Shown in pieces: positions 18,006 to 27,304 of a stretch of 64,000 nt of DNA. The DNA lies in NCBI GenBank assembly GCA_016703745.1, contig JADJBK010000007.1:1-64000 (forward strand), written 5' to 3'. Position 1 is the first letter of the stretch, and each line of letters opens with the position of its first letter. The translations under genes were made by a program, and so were the position numbers. Below the pieces are notes generated by a model. It saw nothing but the letters and a program-made list of their open reading frames with translations, was not told the DNA's origin and searched no databases. Source of the DNA: Nitrosomonas sp. (GTDB taxonomy: Bacteria; Pseudomonadota; Gammaproteobacteria; Burkholderiales; Nitrosomonadaceae).

Positions 18006-19289
18006 ATGATGGGTCATAAAAAAATTTTCAATAGTTTTCTCTCAAAACTAGGGCCAGGGTTATTGTATGCTGGAGCGGCTGTTGGTGTATCGCATCTAGT
18101 GCAATCAACACGCGCTGGCGGAATGTTTGGGTTCGAACTGATTCTCGCTATCGTGATTATTCACCTCATCAAGTATCCATTCTTCGAATTCGGACCACGT
18201 TACACGGCAGCTACCGGCGAGAACATTCTGCATGGCTACATGAAGCTAGGCAAGTGGGCAGTCTGGGCGTATCTATTGATGACACTATCAACCATGTTCA
18301 TTATCCAGGCTACAGTTACTGTTGTAACCGCAGGACTGTTTGCTCATATTTTTGAACTTGAAACATTAGGTGGATATGAGCCACAAATAATTGCCGCAAT
18401 CATAAGTAGCTTGCTTCTACTTATCTGTTTCACGTTACTGTCAAGTGGGCACTATGTGTTGCTGGATAAATTGATGAAAGTCATTATTCTAATGCTATCA
18501 GTTACGACTATTGGTGCTGTGATAGCGCTGCTATTTGATAACCTCGGTCACTATGAATCCGGGACAATTCATTTTTCTTTAAGTGAAGCTACGCACTTAT
18601 TATTTCTTATAACACTATTGGGATGGATGCCAGCGCCACTTGAGCTCTCAATATGGCATTCAATATGGTCGCAAAGTAAGAATGAAAGTGATGGCAGGAT
18701 TACCAGTGTGAAGGAAGCCATCTTTGATTTCAGGGTGGGATTTTTTGGAACTGCTTTTCTAGCAATATGTTTTCTAGCGCTCGGCGCTCTAGTGATGTAT
18801 GGAAGCGGCAAATCATTCGATTCTAATGCCGTTAAATTTGCAGAACAATTACTGGAAATGTATCAACAGGCGCTCGGTGACTGGGCCTATCCAATTGTTG
18901 CTCTTGCTGCGCTTACCACCATGTTTAGCACGACACTGACCTTACTGGATGCCTTTCCACGCAGCATCGGTGTGTCGCTGGAGCTATTGTTTCCGCAGCG
19001 CATCAATCATCGTAAAAATGGAACCATTTACCTTACCTGGTTAGTGATTACAATTGCTGGAACACTTCTGATACTTTTCTTTTTCTTGCCTTCCATGGCG
19101 GAGATGGTAAAGATCGCTACGGTGGTTGCATTTGTCGCCGCGCCTGTACTGGCAATACTTAATACACTGGCGATGTTTGATAAAACCATTCCTCAGCAAT
19201 ATCGCCCTGGAAAACTTATGTTGCTCTGGTGTTTGCTTGGATTAACTGTATTAATCGGCTGTTCCGCCAGCTATTTAATTTTGTTTTGA
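18006..19289 (+). CDS. Nramp-related membrane transporter
   Basis: This 427-residue polytopic protein with about 11 membrane segments is recognisable as Nramp-like from LGPGLLYAGAAVGVSHLVQS and later SLLLLICFTLL. Canonical Nramp proteins have a DPGN metal-binding motif in the first helix. Here that position reads AAVGVSHL, so the substrate may not be a classical divalent metal. The ATG at 18006 is preferred over a TTG at 17967. It stands alone, upstream of a sensor kinase. Confidence 0.75.
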   Translation: MMGHKKIFNSFLSKLGPGLLYAGAAVGVSHLVQSTRAGGMFGFELILAIVIIHLIKYPFFEFGPRYTAATGENILHGYMKLGKWAVWAYLLMTLSTMFIIQATVTVVTAGLFAHIFELETLGGYEPQIIAAIISSLLLLICFTLLSSGHYVLLDKLMKVIILMLSVTTIGAVIALLFDNLGHYESGTIHFSLSEATHLLFLITLLGWMPAPLELSIWHSIWSQSKNESDGRITSVKEAIFDFRVGFFGTAFLAICFLALGALVMYGSGKSFDSNAVKFAEQLLEMYQQALGDWAYPIVALAALTTMFSTTLTLLDAFPRSIGVSLELLFPQRINHRKNGTIYLTWLVITIAGTLLILFFFLPSMAEMVKIATVVAFVAAPVLAILNTLAMFDKTIPQQYRPGKLMLLWCLLGLTVLIGCSASYLILF

Positions 19290-19489
19290 GAGCTAGTCAA
19301 ATGGAATGGTCTTGTTACATTAATCACATCAATACAAAAAACAGCAAATAAGATCAAGCATACAACGCATTCACTTAGATCCTTTGTCTATACGGAAAAA
19401 TAGTCAAGGTACTTAATTTTACGTAGTTTAATTTCATTTAATATGCTTCATAATTTTGTTTCGAAACAATAATTGAAGAAGAGGGGTTA

Positions 19490-20842
19490 ATGAAATTACG
19501 AGACAAGGATTTATTGGCAATTGGTCCGTTGGTTATGATTCTGACGATACTGGCTGTTGGCCTTGTCGTTTTTTACCAAGCGTACACATTGCCACAGCAA
19601 ATGCGCGAGAAAATAAAAGAAGACTATCTTGAAGCTAAAAAGAATGATCTCAGGGGGCATATCAAAATGGCGACAAAGGCCATCATGCATTTATATAAGC
19701 CAGGATCAATTCTAACAAATGATGAAGCAAAAGAAGAGGCTAAAAAGATTCTAACAAACTTAAGATATAGTGAGGAAGACGGCTATTTCTTTGGCTTTCA
19801 GCTTGATGGAACTGCTGTTTTCCATCCCTTTTTAAGAGATTGGATTGGCCAAAATAAATGGGATTACCAGGATCAAAATGGGAAATTTGTAATACGAGAC
19901 CTGATTAAGGCTGCTCGTGAAGGTGACGGATTTGAAGAGTATATTTTTCGGAAACCCTCTGTTGTTGATGATGAGGGAAGATCCAAGCTTGCTTACGTAG
20001 TTGTGTTGCCTGAATTGGATTTTGTTCTTGGAACGGGAACATATCAGGATGATATAGATAGCTTCCTTAATGGTATTGAGGTGGCGGTATCGAACTATAT
20101 ACGTAATTCAATGGCATGGATTGCTTTGATTGCATTCCTGGGCCTGTTAATTCTGAGTTTTGCTCAAAGGCGCATTGGGGAGATTGTTGCGTTAAGCGAT
20201 ATAACCACGAAGCTGCATGATAATGTGAAACAGGAATCAGCTTTTATAATACGTGAAATAGGTAATAAATTAGAAAATTCTAACGAATTATCAGATGTTT
20301 CTGGTGATTTGTATTTGCTTAAAAAAATAGATGCCTCTGCGCAACGTAGTTTGAAATGGATGCGTGCTTTTATTGCGGGAGAAGATCCCAATAACCTTGC
20401 ATTAGTCGATAGATTAAATGAAGTCATAGAGTGCTTTAAAGAGAGGGAAGAGAATATTGCTGTTAATTTCTCTCCATCAAATGAGCTAGGCACTCAATTG
20501 AATAATCTATCTGAAACTAAAAAATCAGTTTTGACTGAGATTGCTACAGAAGCGCTGAATAATATAGGTGCGCACGTAAAAGGTGTCACTCTAGTAGCCA
20601 TACAGCTACAAGTGAATGTCTGTAATGTCATTCTGAGTATTCAAAATGATGGAGCTGGCTTTGAACCTGGTAATGCCCAGAGAGGAACAGGGTTGAATAC
20701 CATGGAAAAGAACATCAAAAAAATAGGCGGGACGTTTCATGTTGCATCATCGCCTTCAAAAGAAGGGGCAACCATAACAGTCACAGTCCCGTTAAGCCAC
20801 AATATCGGGAGTTACCTGCTATGTCTGATGAAACGTCAATAA
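19490..20842 (+). CDS. Cache-domain sensor histidine kinase
   Basis: The 450-residue protein has an N-terminal membrane helix (LAIGPLVMILTILAVGLVVF), a periplasmic single-Cache domain (residues about 40-205; GYFFGFQLDGTAVFHP, GTGTYQDD), a second membrane helix (MAWIALIAFLGLLILSF), a short dimerisation region with LHDNVKQ, and a C-terminal ATPase domain with N box EALNNIGAHV, NDGAGF and RGTGLNTM. The layout is that of NarL/LuxR-type kinases. It overlaps the response regulator gene by 22 bp. Confidence 0.85.
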   Translation: MKLRDKDLLAIGPLVMILTILAVGLVVFYQAYTLPQQMREKIKEDYLEAKKNDLRGHIKMATKAIMHLYKPGSILTNDEAKEEAKKILTNLRYSEEDGYFFGFQLDGTAVFHPFLRDWIGQNKWDYQDQNGKFVIRDLIKAAREGDGFEEYIFRKPSVVDDEGRSKLAYVVVLPELDFVLGTGTYQDDIDSFLNGIEVAVSNYIRNSMAWIALIAFLGLLILSFAQRRIGEIVALSDITTKLHDNVKQESAFIIREIGNKLENSNELSDVSGDLYLLKKIDASAQRSLKWMRAFIAGEDPNNLALVDRLNEVIECFKEREENIAVNFSPSNELGTQLNNLSETKKSVLTEIATEALNNIGAHVKGVTLVAIQLQVNVCNVILSIQNDGAGFEPGNAQRGTGLNTMEKNIKKIGGTFHVASSPSKEGATITVTVPLSHNIGSYLLCLMKRQ

Positions 20843-21783
20843 GTATGATAGGCCCCATCAAGATTCTGTTGATAGAAGATAACCAGCGGATGCAAGAGAG
20901 TCTCAAAAATGGTTTTCAAGGGGTTGATTCAAATTATCAGTTTGTTGCAGAAACCGGCAATGGCAAGAAAGCACTGGAAATTTTACAAACCACGAAAATT
21001 GATCTGGTGATTATGGATTATAGATTGGAGGAAAAAGACCTTTGGGGGGTGGAGCTTACCAAATATATTGTAAAACAATATCCAGATATAAAAATCATCT
21101 TCTGGAGCGTAAATATTCGATCGGTAGATGTGAATAAGGCAAAAAATGCTGGTGCGCACGGCTATATGCCGAAGGAAAGCAGAAACATTGAAATTAAAGT
21201 CGCTATTGATAAAGTTATGCGTGGCGAAGAAGTCTGGCTTGATACAAACTCAAGTTCAAACCTGACCAAAACGGAAATAAAAGTGATGGAGCAGCTTGCT
21301 AAAGGAAAATCAAATCAGAAAATCGCAATTGCGCTTTTAAGAAAAAAATTCCTGAATAAAACCAAAAATGAAATGGGATTCGCAGACAAATATAAGACTA
21401 TAGATGAATATATGGATGAAGTGTGTGATAAGACTGGGACTATGCGCCTCGAATCTCAAACAACAACTGTGCAAACGCATCTCGTAAATATAAAAAGAAA
21501 ATGTAATGGCCTGAGTCGGGGAGAGTTAATTAGGGAAGCCATTGATAAATATAGTGAACTTGAAGATAAACGAGATATTTCATCAGAAGATGTAGCTGTA
21601 CTGGAATTACTACATTACGCAGTAAAACCTGAATTGATTGCGAAAACCCTTGCAATTAGCGAACGTAATGTGGAAAAGATCCGGAACAAATTCAACCCGG
21701 AAGAAATTAAAACATTCTTGGGCGCCTCGAAAAACCTCGACTCGCCCACTCTTGATAGACTTGGTAAAATTACGCTGTCCTGA
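20821..21783 (+). CDS. Response regulator, tail altered by IS insertion
   Basis: A receiver domain covers residues about 14-125 (acidic pair IED near residue 20, phospho-acceptor Asp66 in VIMDYRL, Lys in YMPKES). It is followed by a LuxR-like HTH that appears split by an insertion (LTKTEIKVMEQLAKGKSNQKIA ... TTVQTHLVNIKRK) and a second HTH-like end. The last 20 residues come from the IS that starts at 21720. Without the IS and one TCTT repeat the frame would stop right after KTFL. Confidence 0.8.
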   Translation: MSDETSISMIGPIKILLIEDNQRMQESLKNGFQGVDSNYQFVAETGNGKKALEILQTTKIDLVIMDYRLEEKDLWGVELTKYIVKQYPDIKIIFWSVNIRSVDVNKAKNAGAHGYMPKESRNIEIKVAIDKVMRGEEVWLDTNSSSNLTKTEIKVMEQLAKGKSNQKIAIALLRKKFLNKTKNEMGFADKYKTIDEYMDEVCDKTGTMRLESQTTTVQTHLVNIKRKCNGLSRGELIREAIDKYSELEDKRDISSEDVAVLELLHYAVKPELIAKTLAISERNVEKIRNKFNPEEIKTFLGASKNLDSPTLDRLGKITLS

Positions 21784-23006
21784 GACCCGTTCTTCTCCTG
21801 CCGATGAAACCACATAGCGCCATCAAGCTTGACCTGTTCGCCGACGAACACCACCGCAAGAAAATCGACTCGCTGGGTGATCCACTGGTTGAGATCGAGT
21901 CGCACATTGACTTTGCTGCCTTGGCGATGGAGGTTGATCGGGTGGCGCCCCGTCCGATGAGTCCGCAGGGCGGACGTCCGCCGTACCCGACCGAGACGAT
22001 GGTTCGCATTCTTGTTCTGGAGCGTCTGTACAACCTCTCGGATGAACAGACGGAGTACCAGTTGCTCGACCGCATGAGCTACAAACGGTTCTGCGGACTG
22101 GCGAACGCGACGAACGTCCCCGACCGCACCACCGTGTGGACCTTCGAGAACCGGATCGGTGAAGCAGGGGCCAAGGCGCTGTTCGACGGCGTCTCCGCGC
22201 AGCTGCTCCAACATGGATGCATCGCGCGTGGCGGTCAGATCATCGACGCCACGCTGGTGCCGGCGCCCAGGCAGCACAACAGTCGAGGCGAGAAAGGACT
22301 CATCAAGCAAGGCGCGATGCCCGCCGACTGGAAGCCGGCGAAGCGGCGCCAGAAGGACACCGACGCGACCTGGACGAAGAAACACGGCAAGAGCCACTTC
22401 GGCTACAAGCTGTCAATCAGTGTCGACAAGAAGCACAAGATCATCCGCCGGATTGAGACCGATACCGCCTCCACGCACGATAGCCAGCACTTTGACAACG
22501 TCTTTGACACGAGCAACACGAGTCGTGATGTCTATGCCGATCGAGGCTACCCGTCGGAGGAGCGTGCAGCCTGGCTCAAGGAGAACGGTTTCCGAAACCA
22601 GATTCAGCGGAAAGGCAAGCGCAACAAGCTGCTGTCCGAGTGCCAGCAGCGACGCAACAAACGTATTGCCAAGACGCGCGCACGGGTCGAGCACGTGTTC
22701 GGCGCTATCGAGCAGATGGGCGGCAAGTTGCTGCGCACTATCGGTCAGGCGCGGGCCAACTTTGCGATGACGATGGTGGCGGCTTGCTACAACCTGAAGC
22801 GACTGGTCTACTTCGAAGAGACAGGAATCAGGGCCTTTTAACACCCGAAATGGGCTGAATCGCCAATGTCCAGGGCGATTCGAGGTAAAAACAGCGCGAC
22901 ATCGCCAGGAAAAGTGGCGATTTGTCGTGGAAATCAAACCTAATTCGGTCACGGTCATCATTTTGCGGCAGAATTTACTGAAAACCTCGGGTTATTCGAG
23001 GTGCCC
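21720..23006 (+). mobile_element. IS5-family element, high GC, copy 1
   Basis: The ends GGGCGCCTCGAA and TTCGAGGTGCCC bound 1287 bp, flanked by the 4-bp duplication TCTT (21716-21719 and 23007-23010). Its GC content is clearly higher than that of its surroundings, suggesting recent arrival from another genome. A nearly identical inverted copy is at 32882-34168. Confidence 0.9.
21804..22841 (+). CDS. IS5-family transposase
   Basis: This 345-residue DDE transposase has Asp in GQIIDATLVPAP, Asp in VYADRGYPSEE and Glu in RARVEHVFGAIEQ. The start ATG at 21804 has GGAG-like sequence upstream (CTCCTG context on the other strand is not relevant). The frame is intact and it differs from copy 2 at two residues (Glu/Lys and Cys/Phe). 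Confidence 0.9.
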   Translation: MKPHSAIKLDLFADEHHRKKIDSLGDPLVEIESHIDFAALAMEVDRVAPRPMSPQGGRPPYPTETMVRILVLERLYNLSDEQTEYQLLDRMSYKRFCGLANATNVPDRTTVWTFENRIGEAGAKALFDGVSAQLLQHGCIARGGQIIDATLVPAPRQHNSRGEKGLIKQGAMPADWKPAKRRQKDTDATWTKKHGKSHFGYKLSISVDKKHKIIRRIETDTASTHDSQHFDNVFDTSNTSRDVYADRGYPSEERAAWLKENGFRNQIQRKGKRNKLLSECQQRRNKRIAKTRARVEHVFGAIEQMGGKLLRTIGQARANFAMTMVAACYNLKRLVYFEETGIRAF

Positions 23007-23123
23007 TCTTGTAACTTTCTTATCTCATATCCTGCGATTTAGGAGTGTTATAAACATGAGAATAAATATTAAAAATAATTACTTAATGTTATTTAACTCG
23101 GTATTAGTTAAGGACTAAACCTT

Positions 23124-23433
23124 ATGACAGCACCAAGTACCTCTGAAAAAATTATTTTTAGGCCATTAACCGGTAACAATCTGATAGATGCATTATTGTC
23201 GGGTACTCAATGGGCAAGCAATTTAATTACATATAGCTTTCCTACTAGAGATTCTTACTGGTCAACTGATCCAATAAAGGGTTATGGCCCAAATACTGAT
23301 ACTCAAAGCGAACCCTGGAGTTTATTATTTGCACCTATTACCTTATCTGATCAGGATCGTTTTAATGATGCACTGCAACAGTGGGGAGATGTCGCAAATG
23401 TACAATTTAAATTAATTATAGAATCTTCCTCTT
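23124..23433 (+). pseudogene. Serralysin-like protease gene, 5' part
   Basis: About 100 codons (MTAPSTSEKIIFRPLTGNN ... FNDALQQWGDVANVQFKLI) form the N-terminal part of an M10 serralysin-type metalloprotease. It is cut at 23434 by an IS1595 element. The coding frame continues at 24550 and again at 25376 once the two elements and one copy of each flanking repeat are removed. Confidence 0.75.
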
Positions 23434-24549
23434 CCGTGCTTATCCGGTTGTCTCCCAAGCCCACTACCGGTAGTATGTTGAGCATCTGCGCCAACCTGAG
23501 GTGGTCATGGTTATCGACGTGCTTGAGCGAGACGATTTGCCGTTCCCTCGCTCGCTTCCTGATTTTCAGCGACTGTTCCCGAACGAAGCGGCCTGCGCGG
23601 CCTATCTTGAGCGCGCCCGATGGAGCGACGGATTCGTTTGTGACTACTGCGGCACACTCGGAGAGCCTTATCGCTTCGCCAATCACCCCAGCGTTTGTCG
23701 GTGCCGTCACTGCAACCGAGACACGAGCCTCACTGCGGGCACCGTCATGGAACGCACCCACAAACCTCTCTCCGTATGGTTCTGGGCAGCCTACTTGGTT
23801 GCCAGCCAAACACCCGGTATGTCTGCTGCCCAATTCCAGCGGCAACTCGGGCTGTCGCGTTATGAGACTGCTTTCCAGATTCTCCACAAACTGCGGGTCG
23901 GCATGGTGCGTCCCGACCAAGATCGGATTGGTGGCAACCCCTTCGATGCCGTCGAGGCCGATGAAACCTACGTCGGAGGACGTACTCGCGGCAAGGGTCG
24001 AGGCGTTCACGACATGGTTCTCGTCGCCGGTGCGGTCGAGGTTAAACAGCGCAAGCACGGTGGCAGCCTCAATAAGCGGAGGACTGGGCGTTACGCCGGA
24101 CGTGTTCGGCTCGCTGTGGTGCCAGACCGCAGTGCCAAATCGTTGGGCGGTTTCATTGAGCGCGTCGTTACGCCAGGCGCCACCATCATTACCGATGACT
24201 GGAGCGGCTACGCGGCGCTTGAAAAGCGAGGGTATCTTCATACCGCCGTTGCGGAACGTGGCGACATGCAAGTTGCCGAAACTTTTCTGCCCATCATTCA
24301 CCTCGTGTTCTCCAATCTCAAAACATGGTTACGTGGCATTCACCACGGCGTCAGCCCGCAACACCTGCAAGCCTATCTCAACGAATTCACGTTTCGATTC
24401 AACCGCCGTTTCTACCCTTTCAACGCATTCCGTTCCCTGCTTGGCATTGCTGGTGATGTCACTGCGCCGACCTATGCTGAACTTTATACAAAAAAATCAC
24501 GGCCCACTACTACATCTAGCTACCTTGGGAGTTAACCGGATAAGCACGG
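23434..24549 (+). mobile_element. IS1595-family element, complete copy A
   Basis: CCGTGCTTATCCGGTT on the left and AACCGGATAAGCACGG on the right are exact inverted repeats bounding 1116 bp. AATCTTC follows the right end and also occurs just before the left end, consistent with a target duplication that is slightly altered. The element splits the protease gene. Confidence 0.85.
23507..24535 (+). CDS. IS1595-family transposase (ISXO2-like)
   Basis: About 342 residues. The N-terminal zinc-ribbon-like region has CDYC and CRCRHC. The DDE-type ISXO2 domain follows with Asp in AVEADETYVGGR, Asp in TIITDDWSGY and a conserved Asn/His region (FSNLKTWLRG). The ATG at 23507 is preferred over a GTG two codons earlier. 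The frame is intact. It resembles transposases of the ISNwi1-type subgroup, but I cannot assign it precisely. Confidence 0.85.
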   Translation: MVIDVLERDDLPFPRSLPDFQRLFPNEAACAAYLERARWSDGFVCDYCGTLGEPYRFANHPSVCRCRHCNRDTSLTAGTVMERTHKPLSVWFWAAYLVASQTPGMSAAQFQRQLGLSRYETAFQILHKLRVGMVRPDQDRIGGNPFDAVEADETYVGGRTRGKGRGVHDMVLVAGAVEVKQRKHGGSLNKRRTGRYAGRVRLAVVPDRSAKSLGGFIERVVTPGATIITDDWSGYAALEKRGYLHTAVAERGDMQVAETFLPIIHLVFSNLKTWLRGIHHGVSPQHLQAYLNEFTFRFNRRFYPFNAFRSLLGIAGDVTAPTYAELYTKKSRPTTTSSYLGS

Positions 24550-24729
24550 AATCTTCTAATGATGTTGGTGATATTCGGGTGGCTTATACTTCGGTTGATG
24601 CAGGCGAACAAGCTCATACATACTTGCCCCAGAATGGGTATGCTTACTCTGGTGATATCTGGGTTGGTATAGATAGCACTAATGCATCTCAGGAGTGGAT
24701 ACCTGGTTCCTACGAATATCAAACAATAA
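24550..24729 (+). pseudogene. Serralysin-like protease gene, middle part
   Basis: The segment reads SSNDVGDIRVAYTSVDAGEQ and continues to WIPGSYEYQTI in the frame of the 5' part. It ends with AACAATAA (24722-24729), the target duplication of the second IS1595 element. Confidence 0.7.
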
Positions 24730-25367
24730 CCTGATTAGCAACGAACGTCAGCAAGGTTTGTCTGACGAGTTTGTTGCGACATAAAAATTATAGCTGTTAA
24801 ATGATACAAGGAGTTATCGATCATGGCGATGAATCGAATTCATCCAGGTCGATGATGCTTATCTTGGTGGAGAGCGTGCGGGAGGAAAAGCGGGTAGAGG
24901 TTCAGAGAATAAGCTGCCCATTGTTGCCGCTGTGTCTCTGACTGAGGATGATCACCCTTTGCGCGTGAGGCTTACCCCAGTCTCGGGATTTACGCAAAAG
25001 GCAATTTCAGCCTGGGCAAATGATTGTCTGGCGCCCGGCAGCACGGTATTCTCGGATGCTTTGGTGCCGTTACTGAAATTGGCTGTAGCCACCATTTTAC
25101 AGTTATCGCCGGACGCAAACCAAAGGAGACTCCCGAGTTCCGGTGGATCAACACTATCCTCGGCAATCTCAAGACCAGCTTGTCGGGTTGTTACCATGCG
25201 TTCAACTTCCGCAAGTATGCCGCTCGCTATCTTGCTGCCTTCAGTTACCGATTCAACTGGCGTTTTGATCTTTGCGCACTGCACGAACGATTGCTGATCG
25301 CCGCTGCTTCGACCACTCCGCAGCCCCTGCGCTCTATTCGAATGGCTGACGTTCGTTGCTAATCAGG
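24730..25367 (+). mobile_element. Short IS1595-family element with degenerate transposase
   Basis: CCTGATTAGCAACGAACGTC on the left has an exact inverted match at the right end. The 638-bp element is flanked by a perfect 8-bp duplication, AACAATAA (24722-24729 and 25368-25375), as expected for IS1595. The transposase lacks its N-terminal part (it begins QVDDAYLGGERAGG) and has a frameshift near 25060. It is therefore non-autonomous and may have moved with help in trans. Confidence 0.88.
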
Positions 25368-25375
25368 AACAATAA

Positions 25376-25869
25376 TGCATGAAATTGGCCATACGCTAGG
25401 ACTTAAGCATCCTTTCGAAGGTTCACTGACGCTTCCAGTCTCTTGGGATTCACAATCTGAAACTATCATGAGTTATTCAGCCATTACAGGGAATAAAAAC
25501 TCAATTTTTCCGTATTATCCCACGACCCCTATGCCATTAGATATTCAGGCTATCCAGTCTATATACGGCCCAAACAATACGTACCATAATGGAAATGATA
25601 ATTATTTATTTAATGACGCACAGACTTACCATGAGACCATCCGGGATAGTGGTGGAACTGACTGGGTTATATACACTGGCTTTCAAGATTACATCATTGA
25701 CTTACGTGAAGGAAATGGATCGAGTATCGGTAAACCGGTATACGTAGAGTATGGCAATGCCACGAACGACACTCAAGTTTTTAATGTCTGGATTGCTTAT
25801 CATGCGGTCATTGAAAACGCATCTGGTGGTTATGGGAACGATTTCATAAAATATGACCTGAATCTCTAG
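25376..25869 (+). pseudogene. Serralysin-like protease gene, 3' part with zinc site
   Basis: The segment begins with MHEIGHTLGLKH, the metzincin zinc-binding motif HExxHxxGxxH, followed by the Met-turn TIMSYSAITG and DIQAIQSIYG. The C-terminus breaks off at NASGGYGNDFI, where RTX glycine-rich repeats would be expected, so the protein is also short at this end. Serralysins are secreted by type I systems; no such system is in the window. Confidence 0.8.
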
Positions 25870-25968
25870 CAGTAAAGGCTTTATCAGGATGATTTTTTGT
25901 GGCGGATTGAGCGAATGGTTATGCCTTATATCGTAACCTAAAGTGACGTTCGCCTGGACGAATCAGCC

Positions 25969-26433
25969 TTACCGCGCAGCGCTGCACTTGCCAGGCGTCG
26001 CCATTTCGAGTTTGGTAATATCGGCTTTGCCTTGTTCTTCAGGGACTTGTTCCACTCCGGCACCACCAACAAATACCCCAATTTTGATGAACTGCCGAAT
26101 GAAATAGTTCTTTCCGGCTTCTAGCACCAGCTCAAGGGTGTTTGGTGAAAACTCAGATTCGGTGTCGATTTTGTGAAGTTTTTCGCCCTCAACTTCTGTA
26201 TAAAAGAATACATCAGGCGCACTCTCACCGATGCACTTTCCATCAATCCATAAGTCCTTCTTGAGGGCCTTTCCAACGAAGCTATTACGATAGAGATAAA
26301 CGCCGGCATTACCTTGGCTTGGAGCGTTGAATTCCTTTGCTTTTGCTGACTCAGCCTTTGGGGCCATCTGTACTGATGCACACCCTGAGAAAAGAAGCGT
26401 GGCGGAAATTGTAAAGGCGACCATGATTTTCAT
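25969..26433 (-). CDS. DUF2846-type lipoprotein
   Basis: The 154-residue protein has a lipoprotein signal (MVAFTISATLLFSGCASV). A domain with GNAGVYLYRNSFVGKAL, LWIDGKCIGES and LEAGKNYFIRQFIKIG matches the DUF2846 pattern. It is probably anchored in the inner leaflet of the outer membrane. Its function is unknown. It stands alone, downstream of the broken protease gene on the opposite strand. Confidence 0.7.
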   Translation of the reverse strand: MKIMVAFTISATLLFSGCASVQMAPKAESAKAKEFNAPSQGNAGVYLYRNSFVGKALKKDLWIDGKCIGESAPDVFFYTEVEGEKLHKIDTESEFSPNTLELVLEAGKNYFIRQFIKIGVFVGGAGVEQVPEEQGKADITKLEMATPGKCSAAR

Positions 26434-26535
26434 TAAAATAGTTCCACGATATGGTTAGGAGTTCAAGCTGATTTCTGCTTGCACAGGGCATTTCTAGCAT
26501 CAGCGCATTGATGACTCATGATGAGGAAGCAGATC

Positions 26536-26550
26536 GGTTCTGTCGCATTA
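26536..26550. repeat. Solo IS6/MITE-type end (forward orientation)
   Basis: GGTTCTGTCGCATTA lies 8 bp beyond the stop of the minus-strand gene at 26558. The matching inverted end is at 29997-30012. The pair brackets 3.5 kb of IS3/IS1595/IS256 sequence. Confidence 0.55.
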
Positions 26551-26557
26551 TTTAAAG

Positions 26558-27304
26558 TTAAGAAATAACTAACCCTAAAAAAGGACTACTATCAAGAATA
26601 CCGACAAGACTAGAGTCACCAGCCCAATATTCTTCAATCTCATCCACGGCATTTTGTACCGTAAAGTCTACTAAGAATTCGTCTGAATATGGTGTCGCGG
26701 CAGGATCACTCAAAGCATCGGCCACTATCGCAATAAAATCATTAAGATTGTTTAAATCGAGTGGCGGGAAATCAATAATTCTTTTAAGTTCTATAGCGTC
26801 TAAAGAATTAGTTATATTTATCAATGTGCCGAAAAATATGGATTCTAGGCTTTCGCTATTTGCTGGCACATTACCTAAATGAGAAACACCCAGTTCATCT
26901 GGTGTGTATACATTATCCTTATTTTGATAAAAGAACACAGGTTCAAAAAAAGAGTCATAGTCACCAGGATTTTTTAATAATGCTTTAACTTGATCTCTCA
27001 AAGAGGCTGTGGATAAAACACCAGTGTGATCGTTGAAGTCAATAAGATAAGACAGATCTCCTGGATCAGAATTGATTAATATTTTTACTTCGTCCAGTAA
27101 TTTAGTATCCAATCCAAAAGATGCAAGATAACCACTGATTACAGCAGATGAGTATCCTGTGATTTCGCTAAGCATTTCAGTGGTTATACCGAACTCTGCT
27201 GCTTTATTAAAAATAATACCGGGTTGATCAACATTCGCGAAAATAAAATCACGCGCTTCTGAAATGCTAATTCCGGGAGGTAAAGCATCAATTGCTATTG
27301 CCAT
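26558..27304 (-). CDS. Hypothetical protein, partly duplicated at 16629
   Basis: This 248-residue acidic protein starts MAIAIDALPPGISISEARDF, with no signal peptide or membrane segment and repeated helical stretches (EMLSEITGYSSAVISGYLASFG). No family is recognised. Its position near a serralysin-like gene suggests a secreted or calcium-binding context, but this is weak. A duplicate of its last third lies in inverted orientation 10 kb away. Confidence 0.6.
   Translation of the reverse strand: MAIAIDALPPGISISEARDFIFANVDQPGIIFNKAAEFGITTEMLSEITGYSSAVISGYLASFGLDTKLLDEVKILINSDPGDLSYLIDFNDHTGVLSTASLRDQVKALLKNPGDYDSFFEPVFFYQNKDNVYTPDELGVSHLGNVPANSESLESIFFGTLINITNSLDAIELKRIIDFPPLDLNNLNDFIAIVADALSDPAATPYSDEFLVDFTVQNAVDEIEEYWAGDSSLVGILDSSPFLGLVIS

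Noticed and set aside
22927..23118. 63-codon ORF between IS5-family copy 1 and the protease gene
   Set aside because: It begins in the IS end and has no conserved pattern; only the last 20 codons are native sequence.
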